DNA of 64,000 nucleotides, taken from assembly GCF_002192255.1 (NCBI RefSeq), contig NZ_CP021768.1, forward strand, positions 3,242,001-3,306,000, read 5' to 3'. How positions within the stretch are numbered: position 1 is the first letter of the stretch; every line of letters starts with the position of its first letter. Shown here in pieces: positions 6,630 through 14,677 of this stretch. A model generated the notes under the pieces. That model was not told the DNA's origin. It ran no database searches and saw only the letters and a program-made list of their open reading frames with translations. Origin of the DNA: Stenotrophomonas sp. WZN-1 (GTDB taxonomy: Bacteria > Pseudomonadota > Gammaproteobacteria > Xanthomonadales > Xanthomonadaceae). A program made the position numbers and the translations under genes.

Positions 6630-7706
6630 TCAGGCGGCCGGCCCGACGTCGTCGCGCGCGGCCTCATCCAGTGTTTCCACGCTGCGCCCATGCAGGCGCC
6701 GCCAGATCCAGCGCAACGCATGCGGCGGTGCCGAAGGCAGCTGTTCCAGCAGGGCCAGCATGCGGCTCTGGCTGGCATGCCCATGGCGGCACAACAGGCT
6801 GGCCGCTGCGGCGGCGCTGGCCAGGCGCAGGCTGTCGGCCAACGGTCCTTCCGCATCCACCGCCAAGGCCTGGTGAACCGGCTCAGGCAGCTCCCATGCG
6901 GCGGCCACCCGCTGCGCCAGCGGCAACGACCACTGCTGCAGCAGCTGCAGGGCCAACGCCGGCTCCACGGCCTCGCCACGGGCCTGCGCCTCCTGCAGCA
7001 GCTGGCGCATCACCAGTGCTGCACCCAGCCCCTGCACCAGGCCCAGCCACTGCGCGGCGAAAGCATCGCCGAAAGTGACCGTGCGCGCGTGATCGGCCGC
7101 TGCACGCGATGCCAGCAGCGCATGCTCCCAGATGATTGCGCTGAACTGCGGGAACACCTCGCATTGCACCTGCATCACCGGCTGCACCAGTACCGCACTG
7201 ATGATCTGCCGCACGCCCTCGGTACCGACAAGTGTCACCGCCCGCTGCAGGCTTTCGACCGGGCGCTCATGGACCTTGTAGGTCGGGCTGTTGGCGATGC
7301 GCAGCAGGTTGCCGGTCAGTACCGGATCCTGGCCGATGATCGCGGCCATCACGCGTGCCGAGGCGGCATCGTCGTTGACGGTCTGGATCAGCTGCGGCAG
7401 CAGCTGTGGCCGGCGGGGCAGCTGCCTGGCCGCCCAGTCGCGGTCCTGCAGCGCGCGTGCCACCGCCTCGCCCAGGCCGGGGTCCTGCACTGGCGTCGGC
7501 TCGCCCGCCAGCCTCGGATACAGGGCGAGCGCATGCAGCCCGCGCTGCAGGTGAGCGGCGATTTCCGCCGATGGCAGCGCCTCGCCCTGCAGGCTCGCGG
7601 CTGCAGCGGCCACCGCCTGGCGGGACGCAGCGACCAGCCGCGACGGTGCCGTCCCGGTCGAACGCGCCAGCCAGCCGCGCAGCAACCGCCACCAGGTCGG
7701 TGTCAT
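6630..7706 (-). CDS. HDOD domain protein
   Basis: A 358-residue protein. The HDOD domain starts near residue 95 (RRPQLLPQLIQTVNDD, then IGQDPVLTGNLLRIANSPTY, then VGTEGVRQIISAVLVQPVM) and runs to about 300. HDOD proteins resemble HD phosphohydrolases but lack the metal residues, and usually serve as signalling or output modules in c-di-GMP, motility or stress circuits. The N-terminal 90 residues are Ala-rich with no recognised domain. The gene converges on the phospholipase D gene, with only three bases between the stops. Targets are unknown. Confidence 0.9.
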   Translation of the reverse strand: MTPTWWRLLRGWLARSTGTAPSRLVAASRQAVAAAAASLQGEALPSAEIAAHLQRGLHALALYPRLAGEPTPVQDPGLGEAVARALQDRDWAARQLPRRPQLLPQLIQTVNDDAASARVMAAIIGQDPVLTGNLLRIANSPTYKVHERPVESLQRAVTLVGTEGVRQIISAVLVQPVMQVQCEVFPQFSAIIWEHALLASRAAADHARTVTFGDAFAAQWLGLVQGLGAALVMRQLLQEAQARGEAVEPALALQLLQQWSLPLAQRVAAAWELPEPVHQALAVDAEGPLADSLRLASAAAAASLLCRHGHASQSRMLALLEQLPSAPPHALRWIWRRLHGRSVETLDEAARDDVGPAA

Positions 7707-7864
7707 CGCTGCCCGCCCTGTCGTTGTAATGCCCTTGCTGTCACTGACCGACCTGCCTCTTCACGCCCATCCGGCCACCCGCCGTCGTCGCAGCATCGGC
7801 CGCACTTTCATCTTCTTTAACCGGATGGCGGCCAACGTCGACGGCACCGGCCGGGGGAATGGAC

Positions 7865-7870
7865 TAGAAT
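7865..7870 (+). promoter_or_regulatory. Candidate -10 element (TAGAAT) for leucine dehydrogenase
   Basis: TAGAAT stands 115 bases before the leucine dehydrogenase start, in the divergent region shared with the HDOD gene. No convincing -35 lies 16-18 bases upstream. If it is used, the leader would be over 100 bases long and would contain a short reading frame beginning at ATG 7898. Confidence 0.3.
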
Positions 7871-7984
7871 GGCGCCGCGCGACCCGTCCCCCAGCCATGA
7901 CGACGTCGCTTTTTTTGTTTTGGGACCCTACCGTTCACTGGCCGTTCGCTGCAGTTCGCCGCTGTTCGCGCCATCGGAGACGCC

Positions 7985-9082
7985 ATGCTATTCGAAACCC
8001 TCGCCACCACCGGCCACGAACAAGTGGTGTTCTGCCACAACCATGATGCCGGCCTGAAGGCGATCATCGCCATCCACAACACCACCCTGGGCCCGGCCCT
8101 GGGCGGCGTGCGCATGCGCCCCTACGCCAGCACCGACGAGGCACTGGCCGACGTGCTGCGGCTGAGCCGGACGATGACCTACAAGAATGCGCTGGCCGGC
8201 CTCAACGTCGGTGGCGGCAAGGCAGTGATCATCGGCGACCCGAAGGTGGACAAGACCGAGGTGCTGTTCCGCGCCTTCGGCCGTTACGTCGACTCGCTGG
8301 GCGGGCGCTACATCACCGCCGAAGACGTCGGCACCGACGTCAACGACATGGAAAACATCTACCTGGAGAGCCAGTTCGTGACCGGCGTGCACCAGGTCCA
8401 TGGCGGCTCCGGCGATCCGGCCCCGTTCACCGCCTATGGTGCGCTGCAGGCGCTGATGGCGGCGATGCGCTTCAAGTTCGGCCATGAGGAAGTGGGCAAG
8501 ACCAGCATCGCAGTACAGGGCCTGGGCCACATCGGCATGGAACTGGTGAAACTGCTGCGCGACCGCGGTGCCAAGCTGTATGTCACCGACCTGGACAGCG
8601 CGCTGGTCGATCGCGCGGTCAGCGATTTCGGCGCCGAAGCGGTCAAGCCGGATGAGATCCACGAAGTGAACGCCGACGTGTTCGCACCGTGCGCGCTGGA
8701 AGGCGCCATCAATGCCGACACCCTGCCGCGGATCAAGGCGAAGATCATCTGCGGTACCGCCAACAACCAGTTGTCGAGCCTGGAAATCGGCGATGAACTG
8801 CACGCGCGCGGCATCCTGTATGCACCGGACTATGCGGTCAACGCCGGCGGCGTGATGAACGTGTCGCTGGAGATCGATGGCTACAACCGCGAACGCGCGA
8901 TGCGCCTGATCCGCAGCATCTATCACAACCTCACCCGCATCTTCGAACTGTCGCAGCGCGAGAACATCGCGCCGCAGCGTGCGGCCGACCGCATCGCCGA
9001 AAGCCGCATCCTGTCGATCGGCAAGCTGAAGATGCCGCTGGGCCGCAGCACCCCGCGCCTGGGCAACCTGCGCGGCGGCTGA
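7985..9082 (+). CDS. Leucine dehydrogenase (Glu/Leu/Phe/Val dehydrogenase family)
   Basis: A 365-residue NAD-dependent amino acid dehydrogenase that deaminates branched-chain amino acids to 2-oxo acids in the cytoplasm. The substrate pocket motif GPALGGVRMRPY (36-47) is followed by Lys67 (MTYKNAL) and the catalytic Lys79 (NVGGGKAVI), at the same spacing as in Bacillus leucine dehydrogenase. The Rossmann motif GLGHIGME is near residue 180. Length is typical. The start has a GGAG site six bases upstream. Glutamate dehydrogenases are longer, and 365 residues favours leucine or valine as substrate. Confidence 0.93.
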   Translation: MLFETLATTGHEQVVFCHNHDAGLKAIIAIHNTTLGPALGGVRMRPYASTDEALADVLRLSRTMTYKNALAGLNVGGGKAVIIGDPKVDKTEVLFRAFGRYVDSLGGRYITAEDVGTDVNDMENIYLESQFVTGVHQVHGGSGDPAPFTAYGALQALMAAMRFKFGHEEVGKTSIAVQGLGHIGMELVKLLRDRGAKLYVTDLDSALVDRAVSDFGAEAVKPDEIHEVNADVFAPCALEGAINADTLPRIKAKIICGTANNQLSSLEIGDELHARGILYAPDYAVNAGGVMNVSLEIDGYNRERAMRLIRSIYHNLTRIFELSQRENIAPQRAADRIAESRILSIGKLKMPLGRSTPRLGNLRGG

Positions 9083-9092
9083 GCCTGCCGAT

Positions 9093-9122
9093 GTCGCGCC
9101 GGGGCTGACGTCCCGGCGCGAC
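9093..9122. terminator. Hairpin between convergent genes
   Basis: GTCGCGCCGGG and CCCGGCGCGAC form an 11-bp perfect stem in the 47-base gap between leucine dehydrogenase and the autotransporter gene. There is no T-run on either side. A bidirectional stop is likely from its position, but the palindrome may simply be another SMAG-type repeat. Confidence 0.55.
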
Positions 9123-9129
9123 CGCCCAC

Positions 9130-11973
9130 TCAGAACCCGGTGCTGTAGCGCAGCGCCGCCTGGCGCGCGCCCTCGCCACCGACGCGCTGGTCGAAGCCCA
9201 GGCTCAGGCGGCCATTGCGGCCCCACCACGACTCCAGCGCCACACCGAACAGCGCACTGCCGCGCGGCGCGTTCCAGCCCGCCAATGGCGCCCAGGCATC
9301 GACACCAACGAAGCTGGCCTGCCAGCCCGCATCGGCACCGTCGAGCCGCTGCTGCCACTCAGCATGCCCACGCAGCGTCCAGCGCCCCCAACCGCGCTCG
9401 CCGCGGATACCGGCCAGCATCTGGCTGCGCTGCACACGGTTGGCATCGCCACGCAGGCCGAAGCCGAAACCACCCAGCTCGTTGAAGGCGTCGGTATCCA
9501 CGCGCGTGGTGCTGGCGCCCAGATACGGTGTCAACGACGCGCCCGCGCGGCCGAAACGATAGCCGCCTTCGACGCTGGCACTGCTGAAGCGTCCGCCGTA
9601 ACGTGCGGAAACACCGTAGGCACCGGCGCCCAGCAGCACCTGCCGATCCAGCGCACGGGTGAACTGGCCGCTGCCGACCTGCGCCAGCGCATAACCCCGG
9701 CCCAGGTTCCAGCCGGCGTACAGCTGCGCCTGCGCCTGCCGATCACGCCCACGATCGCCGCCGAAGCTGCTGCCACCATTGCTGCGGGTCTCGCCAAAGG
9801 CCACGCCCATCAGCCCATTGCTGCCCAGCGGCAGGTCCTGACCAGCCATCCAACCGCGGCTGTCGGCGGCATTGCCGGCAAAACTGCCCTGCCCGGCCTC
9901 ACCGAGCGCACTCTGCCAGGCCCCGCGCAGGCGCGGCGCCGCCTGCACGCGATCGAAGCGCTCGGCGATGGCACGGCGTGACATGTCGATGCTGTCGAAG
10001 GTGGCCGACTCGGCCCGCGCATGGGCCTGCCCGGACAGGCTCTGCAGGCTGGCTGCCAGGCCCTCGCTGCCACCGCCGGTCCACTGCAGCGCACCGGCCG
10101 CCGTACCGAAGGCCGAGCCCTGCAGGGCGGGACTGCCATCGAGCGCGCTGAACGCACCTTCCAGTCGTTGCGCGGCGGACTGCGCCGAGGCCGTGAGCCC
10201 GGTCGCCGCCGCCGTGACGCTCACCTGGGTCAGGTTCAACCAGGCATTGTTGCTGTCATAGCCATAGCTGCTCTGCAGCAGCGACAGGCCCTGCAGGCCG
10301 CTGGAGGTGGCCGGGCTGCTGAAGGTGCCGCTCAGGCCGCCGGCCGCATGGACCAGGTCCTGGCGGCTGCCGTTCTGCGGCACATAGCCGGAGACGAAGC
10401 CATGCACGCGCACGCCGCCATTGATCGAGGCGGTGCCGGTCACCTGCAGCGCATTGGCACCGAGCGCGATCATCAACTGGCCACCTGCCTGCTGCGTGTA
10501 GTTGCCCTCGATGGTGCCGGTGGTGCTGCCGGTGGTCAGGAACACGCTGCTGCCGTTGACCACGTTGCCGATCACGCGCGGCGTGCCACCATTGAACTGC
10601 AGGCCGGTCGAATCCGGATCGGGCTGGCCGAGGATGGTCACGTTGGAACGGATGACAGCGCCGTTCTGCAGCGACAGGATGCCGCGCTCGATGCGGGTGG
10701 CGCCGCTGTAGCTGTTGTTGCCTGCGAGCACCAGGGTGCCCCCGCCCTGCTTGACCAGTCCGCCGCTGCCGACGATGTCGTTGCTCCACAGCGAGCCACT
10801 CGATGGCGCATCGACATTGGCCACCACATCGCCCCAGTCGAAGCGGCCCGGGCCCTTGATCGCCCGCGAGATGTCGAGCAGGCCGTAGCCGAACACCGCA
10901 TCCACGCCGGGCGCGCCGATGTCCTTGGCGGTGCCCAGCAGGGTCTGCCGCACCAGGTTGTTGTCGAAGTACGGGTAGCGCTGCCAGACCAGTGCGGCGG
11001 CGCCGGAGATCAACGGGGCGGCGAAGGATGTGCCGTAGTTCCAGTAGTAGGTGCTGCCATTGGCGTCGGGATAGACCGCGCTGCCCGGCGCCGCCAGGCA
11101 GTAGCGCGCGGCCTGGCCACAGGCATTGGCGTAGCTGGCCAGCGTGCCCGGTGCATACGGGTCCACGGCGGTCGCCACCAGCCAGCCGCGCTCCAGGTCG
11201 GCCGCCGGCAGCGAGCCGGCAACGCCCTGCTGGCTGGGCAGGGCGGCCAGGCTGCTCGGTTCGGTGCGCGCGTCGTTGCCGGCTGCGAACACCACCAGGC
11301 CGCCATGGTTGATGACGAATGGACGGTACTCGGCCGCCACCTGCGCGGTGGTCGGCAGGTCGGTCCAGTACAGGCCGCCCCACGAGTTGTTCATCACCTT
11401 CACGTTGTAGCTGATCAGGTCCTGGTGGACCTGCGCCACGCCCAGCGGGCCACTGAAGGAATTGCCCTTGCCGCTGCCGTCATCGACGGGCGGCTTGTCG
11501 GCGATGATCCGCGCCGAGACGATCTGCGCACCGGGGGCGATGCCACCCGGCCAGGATCCCACCGACGCGCCGGCAGCCAGGCTGGCGACCGCCGTGCCGT
11601 GGCCCACCACGTCGTCCACCAGCAGGTTGTTGCGCGCCGGATCGATGTAGTTGAGGTTGGCGATCACGCGCCCGTTCAGCGCCGCGGCGTTGCGCTGCAC
11701 ACCCGAGTCGACGATGCCGATGCGCACGGCCTGCCCGGTCAGGCCGGCGGCCTGTGCGGCACGCGCATTGGTCACTGACAGGTGCGCGTCGAAGGCCGGT
11801 TCCTGCGGCTTGGCCGGCGGCGGCGTCGTCGGAGGGGGCGTGGTTGGAGGTGTCGGGGTGGTCGGGGGGGGATCGATGCGGACATTGCCGCCGCCTCCGC
11901 CGCCACCACATGCCGTCATTGCCATCGCCAGCGCCGTTGCCAGCGCGGACCTCACCATCATCGTGCGTTCCAT
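9130..11973 (-). CDS. Lipidated S8 serine protease autotransporter (NalP/SphB1-like)
   Basis: A 947-residue surface protein. The signal peptide ends in a lipobox (AMAMTA-C22), followed by seven glycines and a Thr/Pro linker (residues 35-55) that would hold the protease away from the membrane. The subtilisin domain has Asp89 (GIVDSGVQ), His125 (VGHGTAVAS) and Ser316 (GTSFAAPLISG). A passenger-associated repeat follows (GGGTLVLAGNNSYSG, with GATRIERGILSL after it). The last 270 or so residues are an outer-membrane beta-barrel ending in Phe. The ATG at 11973 has an AAGGA site, and the longer frame upstream would add 34 residues without a signal peptide. It converges on leucine dehydrogenase. Likely jobs are processing of surface proteins or nutrient release. 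Confidence 0.94.
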   Translation of the reverse strand: MERTMMVRSALATALAMAMTACGGGGGGGNVRIDPPPTTPTPPTTPPPTTPPPAKPQEPAFDAHLSVTNARAAQAAGLTGQAVRIGIVDSGVQRNAAALNGRVIANLNYIDPARNNLLVDDVVGHGTAVASLAAGASVGSWPGGIAPGAQIVSARIIADKPPVDDGSGKGNSFSGPLGVAQVHQDLISYNVKVMNNSWGGLYWTDLPTTAQVAAEYRPFVINHGGLVVFAAGNDARTEPSSLAALPSQQGVAGSLPAADLERGWLVATAVDPYAPGTLASYANACGQAARYCLAAPGSAVYPDANGSTYYWNYGTSFAAPLISGAAALVWQRYPYFDNNLVRQTLLGTAKDIGAPGVDAVFGYGLLDISRAIKGPGRFDWGDVVANVDAPSSGSLWSNDIVGSGGLVKQGGGTLVLAGNNSYSGATRIERGILSLQNGAVIRSNVTILGQPDPDSTGLQFNGGTPRVIGNVVNGSSVFLTTGSTTGTIEGNYTQQAGGQLMIALGANALQVTGTASINGGVRVHGFVSGYVPQNGSRQDLVHAAGGLSGTFSSPATSSGLQGLSLLQSSYGYDSNNAWLNLTQVSVTAAATGLTASAQSAAQRLEGAFSALDGSPALQGSAFGTAAGALQWTGGGSEGLAASLQSLSGQAHARAESATFDSIDMSRRAIAERFDRVQAAPRLRGAWQSALGEAGQGSFAGNAADSRGWMAGQDLPLGSNGLMGVAFGETRSNGGSSFGGDRGRDRQAQAQLYAGWNLGRGYALAQVGSGQFTRALDRQVLLGAGAYGVSARYGGRFSSASVEGGYRFGRAGASLTPYLGASTTRVDTDAFNELGGFGFGLRGDANRVQRSQMLAGIRGERGWGRWTLRGHAEWQQRLDGADAGWQASFVGVDAWAPLAGWNAPRGSALFGVALESWWGRNGRLSLGFDQRVGGEGARQAALRYSTGF

Positions 11974-12155
11974 CGATTCCTTCCCATGAACGTTGGCCTG
12001 CCTACATCCCGGCAGGCGTGCGGTGCCGCCCAGCGGCGGCCCTCCCCGACCCTCTATACTTGGGCCGACCCCCACGCAGTCTGCCGGGAAACCGCGGCGC
12101 TTCCAACGTCCGCGGTCTCCTTTCCGAACATTGCTTACGCATCAACGAGATTGCC

Positions 12156-13331
12156 ATGTCCAACATCGTCATCGCCGCCGCCAAGCGCACCGCCATCGGC
12201 TCCTTCCTCGGCCAGTTCAACGGCGTGCCGACCCCCACCCTCGGCGCGGCCGCCATCGCGGCCGCCCTGGAACAGTCGGGCGTACCGGCCAGCGACGTCT
12301 CCGAGGTCCTCATGGGCTGCGTGCTGCCGGCCAACCTCGGCCAGGCGCCCGCCCGCCAGGCAGCGATCGCCGCCGGCATTCCGCTGTCGACCGGTGCCAC
12401 CACCCTCAACAAGGTGTGCGGTTCGGGCATGAAGACCATCATGCTCGGCCATGACCTGATCAAGGCTGGTTCGGCCAGCATCGTGGTCGCCGGTGGCATG
12501 GAATCGATGTCCAACGCCCCGCACCTGCTGCCGAACTCGCGTACCGGCAACCGCTTCGGCAACTTCCAGGCGGTCGACCACATGGCCCACGACGGCCTGG
12601 TCAACGCCTACGACGGCAAGGCCATGGGCGAATTCGCCGAATGCGCCGTGGACAAGTACCAGTTCAGCCGCGAGGAGCAGGACGCCTACGCGATCGAATC
12701 GGTCAAGCGCGCGCAGGCCGCACAGGCCAACGGTGCGTTCGCCGACGAGATCGTCGCGGTGAAGGTGGCCACCCGCAAGGGTGACGTCGAGGTCGCCACC
12801 GACGAACAGCCGGGACGCTCGGACATCGCCAAGATCCCGACCCTTCGCCCGGCCTTCAAGAAGGACGGCAGCGTCACCGCCGCCAGTTCCTCCAGCATCT
12901 CCGACGGCGCCGCCGCGGTGGTGCTGCTGACCGAGGAAGACGCGGCCGCACGTGGCATCACCCCGCTGGCCCGCATCGTCGGCCACGCCACCCATTCGCA
13001 GGAACCGGAGTGGTTCACCACCGCCCCGATCGGCGCGATCCACACGCTGCTGGCCAAGACTGGCTGGTCGCTGGACCAGATCGACCTGTTCGAAATCAAC
13101 GAAGCCTTTGCCGTGGTGGCAATGGCGCCGATGCGTGAGCTGGGCATCCCGCACGACAAGCTCAACGTGAATGGCGGTGCCTGCGCGCTGGGTCATCCCA
13201 TCGGTGCCTCCGGTGCACGTCTGGTGGTGACCCTGGTCAACGCCCTGCGCACGCGCGGTGGCAAGCGCGGCATTGCCACCCTGTGCATCGGTGGCGGCGA
13301 AGCAACGGCAATCGCCATCGAATTGATTTAA
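12156..13331 (+). CDS. Acetyl-CoA C-acyltransferase (thiolase)
   Basis: A 391-residue biosynthetic-type thiolase. Cys88 (LNKVCGSGMKT) is the acyl-enzyme nucleophile. His347 (GHPIGASGA) and Cys377 (LCIGGGEA) complete the active site, with NEAF upstream. Such enzymes condense two acetyl-CoA or cleave acetoacetyl-CoA in ketone-body, leucine or polyhydroxyalkanoate pathways. The sequence cannot separate the degradative and synthetic roles. No partner (CoA transferase, reductase) adjoins it, so it seems to be a single-gene unit. Divergent from the autotransporter gene. Confidence 0.93.
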   Translation: MSNIVIAAAKRTAIGSFLGQFNGVPTPTLGAAAIAAALEQSGVPASDVSEVLMGCVLPANLGQAPARQAAIAAGIPLSTGATTLNKVCGSGMKTIMLGHDLIKAGSASIVVAGGMESMSNAPHLLPNSRTGNRFGNFQAVDHMAHDGLVNAYDGKAMGEFAECAVDKYQFSREEQDAYAIESVKRAQAAQANGAFADEIVAVKVATRKGDVEVATDEQPGRSDIAKIPTLRPAFKKDGSVTAASSSSISDGAAAVVLLTEEDAAARGITPLARIVGHATHSQEPEWFTTAPIGAIHTLLAKTGWSLDQIDLFEINEAFAVVAMAPMRELGIPHDKLNVNGGACALGHPIGASGARLVVTLVNALRTRGGKRGIATLCIGGGEATAIAIELI

Positions 13332-13373
13332 AAAGATTTAACGATGATTTCGCAAAAATGAATGCGGGATCGC

Positions 13374-13401
13374 TTGACACCCAATCTTGGCTTGTCATCA
13401 T
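13374..13401 (+). promoter_or_regulatory. Sigma-70-type promoter for the first Ala-rich lipoprotein
   Basis: A consensus TTGACA at 13374-13379 is followed, after 16 bases, by CATCAT at 13396-13401. The start codon is 55 bases downstream. It lies in an AT-rich gap after the thiolase stop, so the lipoprotein gene probably has its own strong promoter. Confidence 0.5.
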
Positions 13402-13455
13402 GTTGTCGGCGCGCAGCATGCGCGTTGCCTAATTCTAACGACGAGGATTTACACA

Positions 13456-13797
13456 ATGAGCATCAACAAGCTGCTGGTCGCGATGTCCCTGGCTCTGGCC
13501 CTGGCCGCCTGCTCGAAGCAGGAAGCTGCCCAGGACGCCGCTGCTTCGGCCAACGAAGCCGCCACCGAAGCCCAGGCTGCTGCCGACCAGGCCGCCGCTG
13601 CCGGCGCCCAGACCGCCGACGCTGCCCAGCAGGCCGCCAACACCGCCGCCACCGCTGCTGACGCTTCGGTCGACGCCGCTGCCCAGGCTGGCGCTGCTGC
13701 CACCGACGCTGCTGCCGGCGCTGCTGCCGACGCTGCCAAGGCTGCCGAAGGCACCGCCGAGAAGGCCAAGGACGCTGCTGAAGAAGCCAAGAAGTAA
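13456..13797 (+). CDS. Small Ala-rich lipoprotein, LEA-like repeats
   Basis: A 113-residue protein with a lipobox (LALAAC at residues 14-19), so it should be lipid-anchored. The mature part is about half alanine with Asp, Lys, Gln, Glu and Thr at helix-favouring spacing (DAAAGAAADAAKAAEGTAEK, then AKDAAEEAKK). It lacks aromatic and bulky residues apart from the signal peptide, which suggests a long amphipathic or disordered helix like group 3 LEA proteins. A similar gene follows at 13954. A strong terminator at 13824 separates the two. The role could be periplasmic desiccation or envelope protection, which is inference only. Confidence 0.85.
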   Translation: MSINKLLVAMSLALALAACSKQEAAQDAAASANEAATEAQAAADQAAAAGAQTADAAQQAANTAATAADASVDAAAQAGAAATDAAAGAAADAAKAAEGTAEKAKDAAEEAKK

Positions 13798-13823
13798 TAA
13801 CTTCTTTCTTCACGCTGTTCTGG

Positions 13824-13856
13824 AAAAGCCGCTGGTTCGCCAGCGGCTTTTTCTTT
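13824..13856 (+). terminator. Rho-independent terminator
   Basis: AAAAGCCGCTGG and CCAGCGGCTTTTT form a stable stem with a TTCG loop, followed by a T-rich stretch, 26 bases after the first Ala-rich lipoprotein stop. Confidence 0.9.
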
Positions 13857-13953
13857 GCGCCGATGCCACCGCCTACCACTGGCATCGCGACCCCGCCTTC
13901 ACAACGGCATGAATAGGCTGGCGTCCCCATCCATTGCAGTACCGGAGACCGCC

Positions 13954-14364
13954 ATGAAGATTCGCCCGATCACCACCACCCTGCTGGCCGCCTCCCTGCT
14001 GCTGGCCCTGGCCGCCTGCAAGGGCCCGGAAGCCGAACAGGCCAAGCAGGACGCGCAGCAGGCCGCTGACAGCGCCGGCGCGGCTGCCCGCGACGCCGTC
14101 GACAAGGCAGCAGAGGCCACCCGTGACGCCGCCGACAAGACTGCGGCAGCCTCCGAGCAGGCCGCCGCCGATACCCAGCAGGCGCTGGACAAGGCTGCAG
14201 ACGCCACCGCCAACGCCGCTGACAAGGCCAAGGACGCCGCGACCGACGCCGCTGCACACGCCAGCGACGCCACCGCCAACGCCGCGCAGAAGGTGGCCGA
14301 CAAGGCCCGCGACGTCGCCAATGACGCGAAGGCGAACGCGGCCAAGGAAGAAGCCAAGCACTAA
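13954..14364 (+). CDS. Second Ala-rich lipoprotein with 11-residue-like repeats
   Basis: A 136-residue paralogue-like neighbour of the gene at 13456. The lipobox is LALAAC (17-22). The mature chain repeats an AADKAKDAAxDA pattern (for example DKAADATANAADKAKDAATD), very close to the LEA group 3 type with an 11-residue period. An AccGGAGA site lies before the ATG. It ends in a Lys/Glu/His tail. It has its own terminator, so the pair are tandem but separately expressed. Function unknown. A helix that binds membranes or stabilises proteins under drying or osmotic stress is plausible. Confidence 0.85.
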   Translation: MKIRPITTTLLAASLLLALAACKGPEAEQAKQDAQQAADSAGAAARDAVDKAAEATRDAADKTAAASEQAAADTQQALDKAADATANAADKAKDAATDAAAHASDATANAAQKVADKARDVANDAKANAAKEEAKH

Positions 14365-14373
14365 CGGTTCGTT

Positions 14374-14421
14374 CGCCGGGCATGGCCCGGCGCTACCGAC
14401 CAGCCGAGCATCGGCTCGGCT
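14374..14421. repeat. SMAG-type palindromes after the lipoprotein gene
   Basis: CGCCGGGCATGGCCCGGCG followed by CTAC (GTAG on the other strand) at 14374-14396, then AGCCGAGCATCGGCT as a second palindrome at 14402-14416. The same GCCGGGC variant recurs at 44820-44842. Confidence 0.75.
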
Positions 14422-14428
14422 CCACAGG

Positions 14429-14455
14429 AAAAGCCGCGGCATTGCCGCGGCTTTT
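14429..14455 (+). terminator. Rho-independent terminator
   Basis: AAAAGCCGCGGC and GCCGCGGCTTTT make a perfect stem with an ATT loop, with T-rich sequence after it. It ends the second Ala-rich lipoprotein transcript. Confidence 0.85.
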
Positions 14456-14515
14456 CTGCTTTTCGCTCTCCGCTCTTTCTGTTGATCCGTGGTGGACGGC
14501 ACGGAAACCGTCCAA

Positions 14516-14619
14516 GGCCGCGCGGGTGGGTTGCGCAGGGGCGTGAGCCGCATGGATGCGGCGACCGAGCTTACATGGACGTACTTGCAGCGCCCCCTGC
14601 GCAACCCACCCGCGCGGCC
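14516..14619. repeat. Long hairpin H3
   Basis: A 104-bp inverted repeat with a perfect 26-bp stem (arms 14516-14541 and 14594-14619). The arm sequence (GGCCGCGCGGGTGGGTTGCG and on) differs from H1 and H2, but the loop keeps GCCGCATGGATGCGGC and ACATGGACGTACTTGCAGC. It stands alone between the convergent lipoprotein and acyl-CoA dehydrogenase genes. No SMAG cluster or partner hairpin is beside it. The rest of 14456-14677 shows no gene. Confidence 0.9.
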
Positions 14620-14677
14620 CGCTCACGACGCAGACTCCGCGCCGCTCAGCACGAGGGGCTCCGCCGTTGGCCGCCTC

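Noticed and set aside
7988..9358. A 456-codon minus-strand frame across leucine dehydrogenase
   Set aside because: Antisense of a well-supported enzyme, with no recognisable motif.
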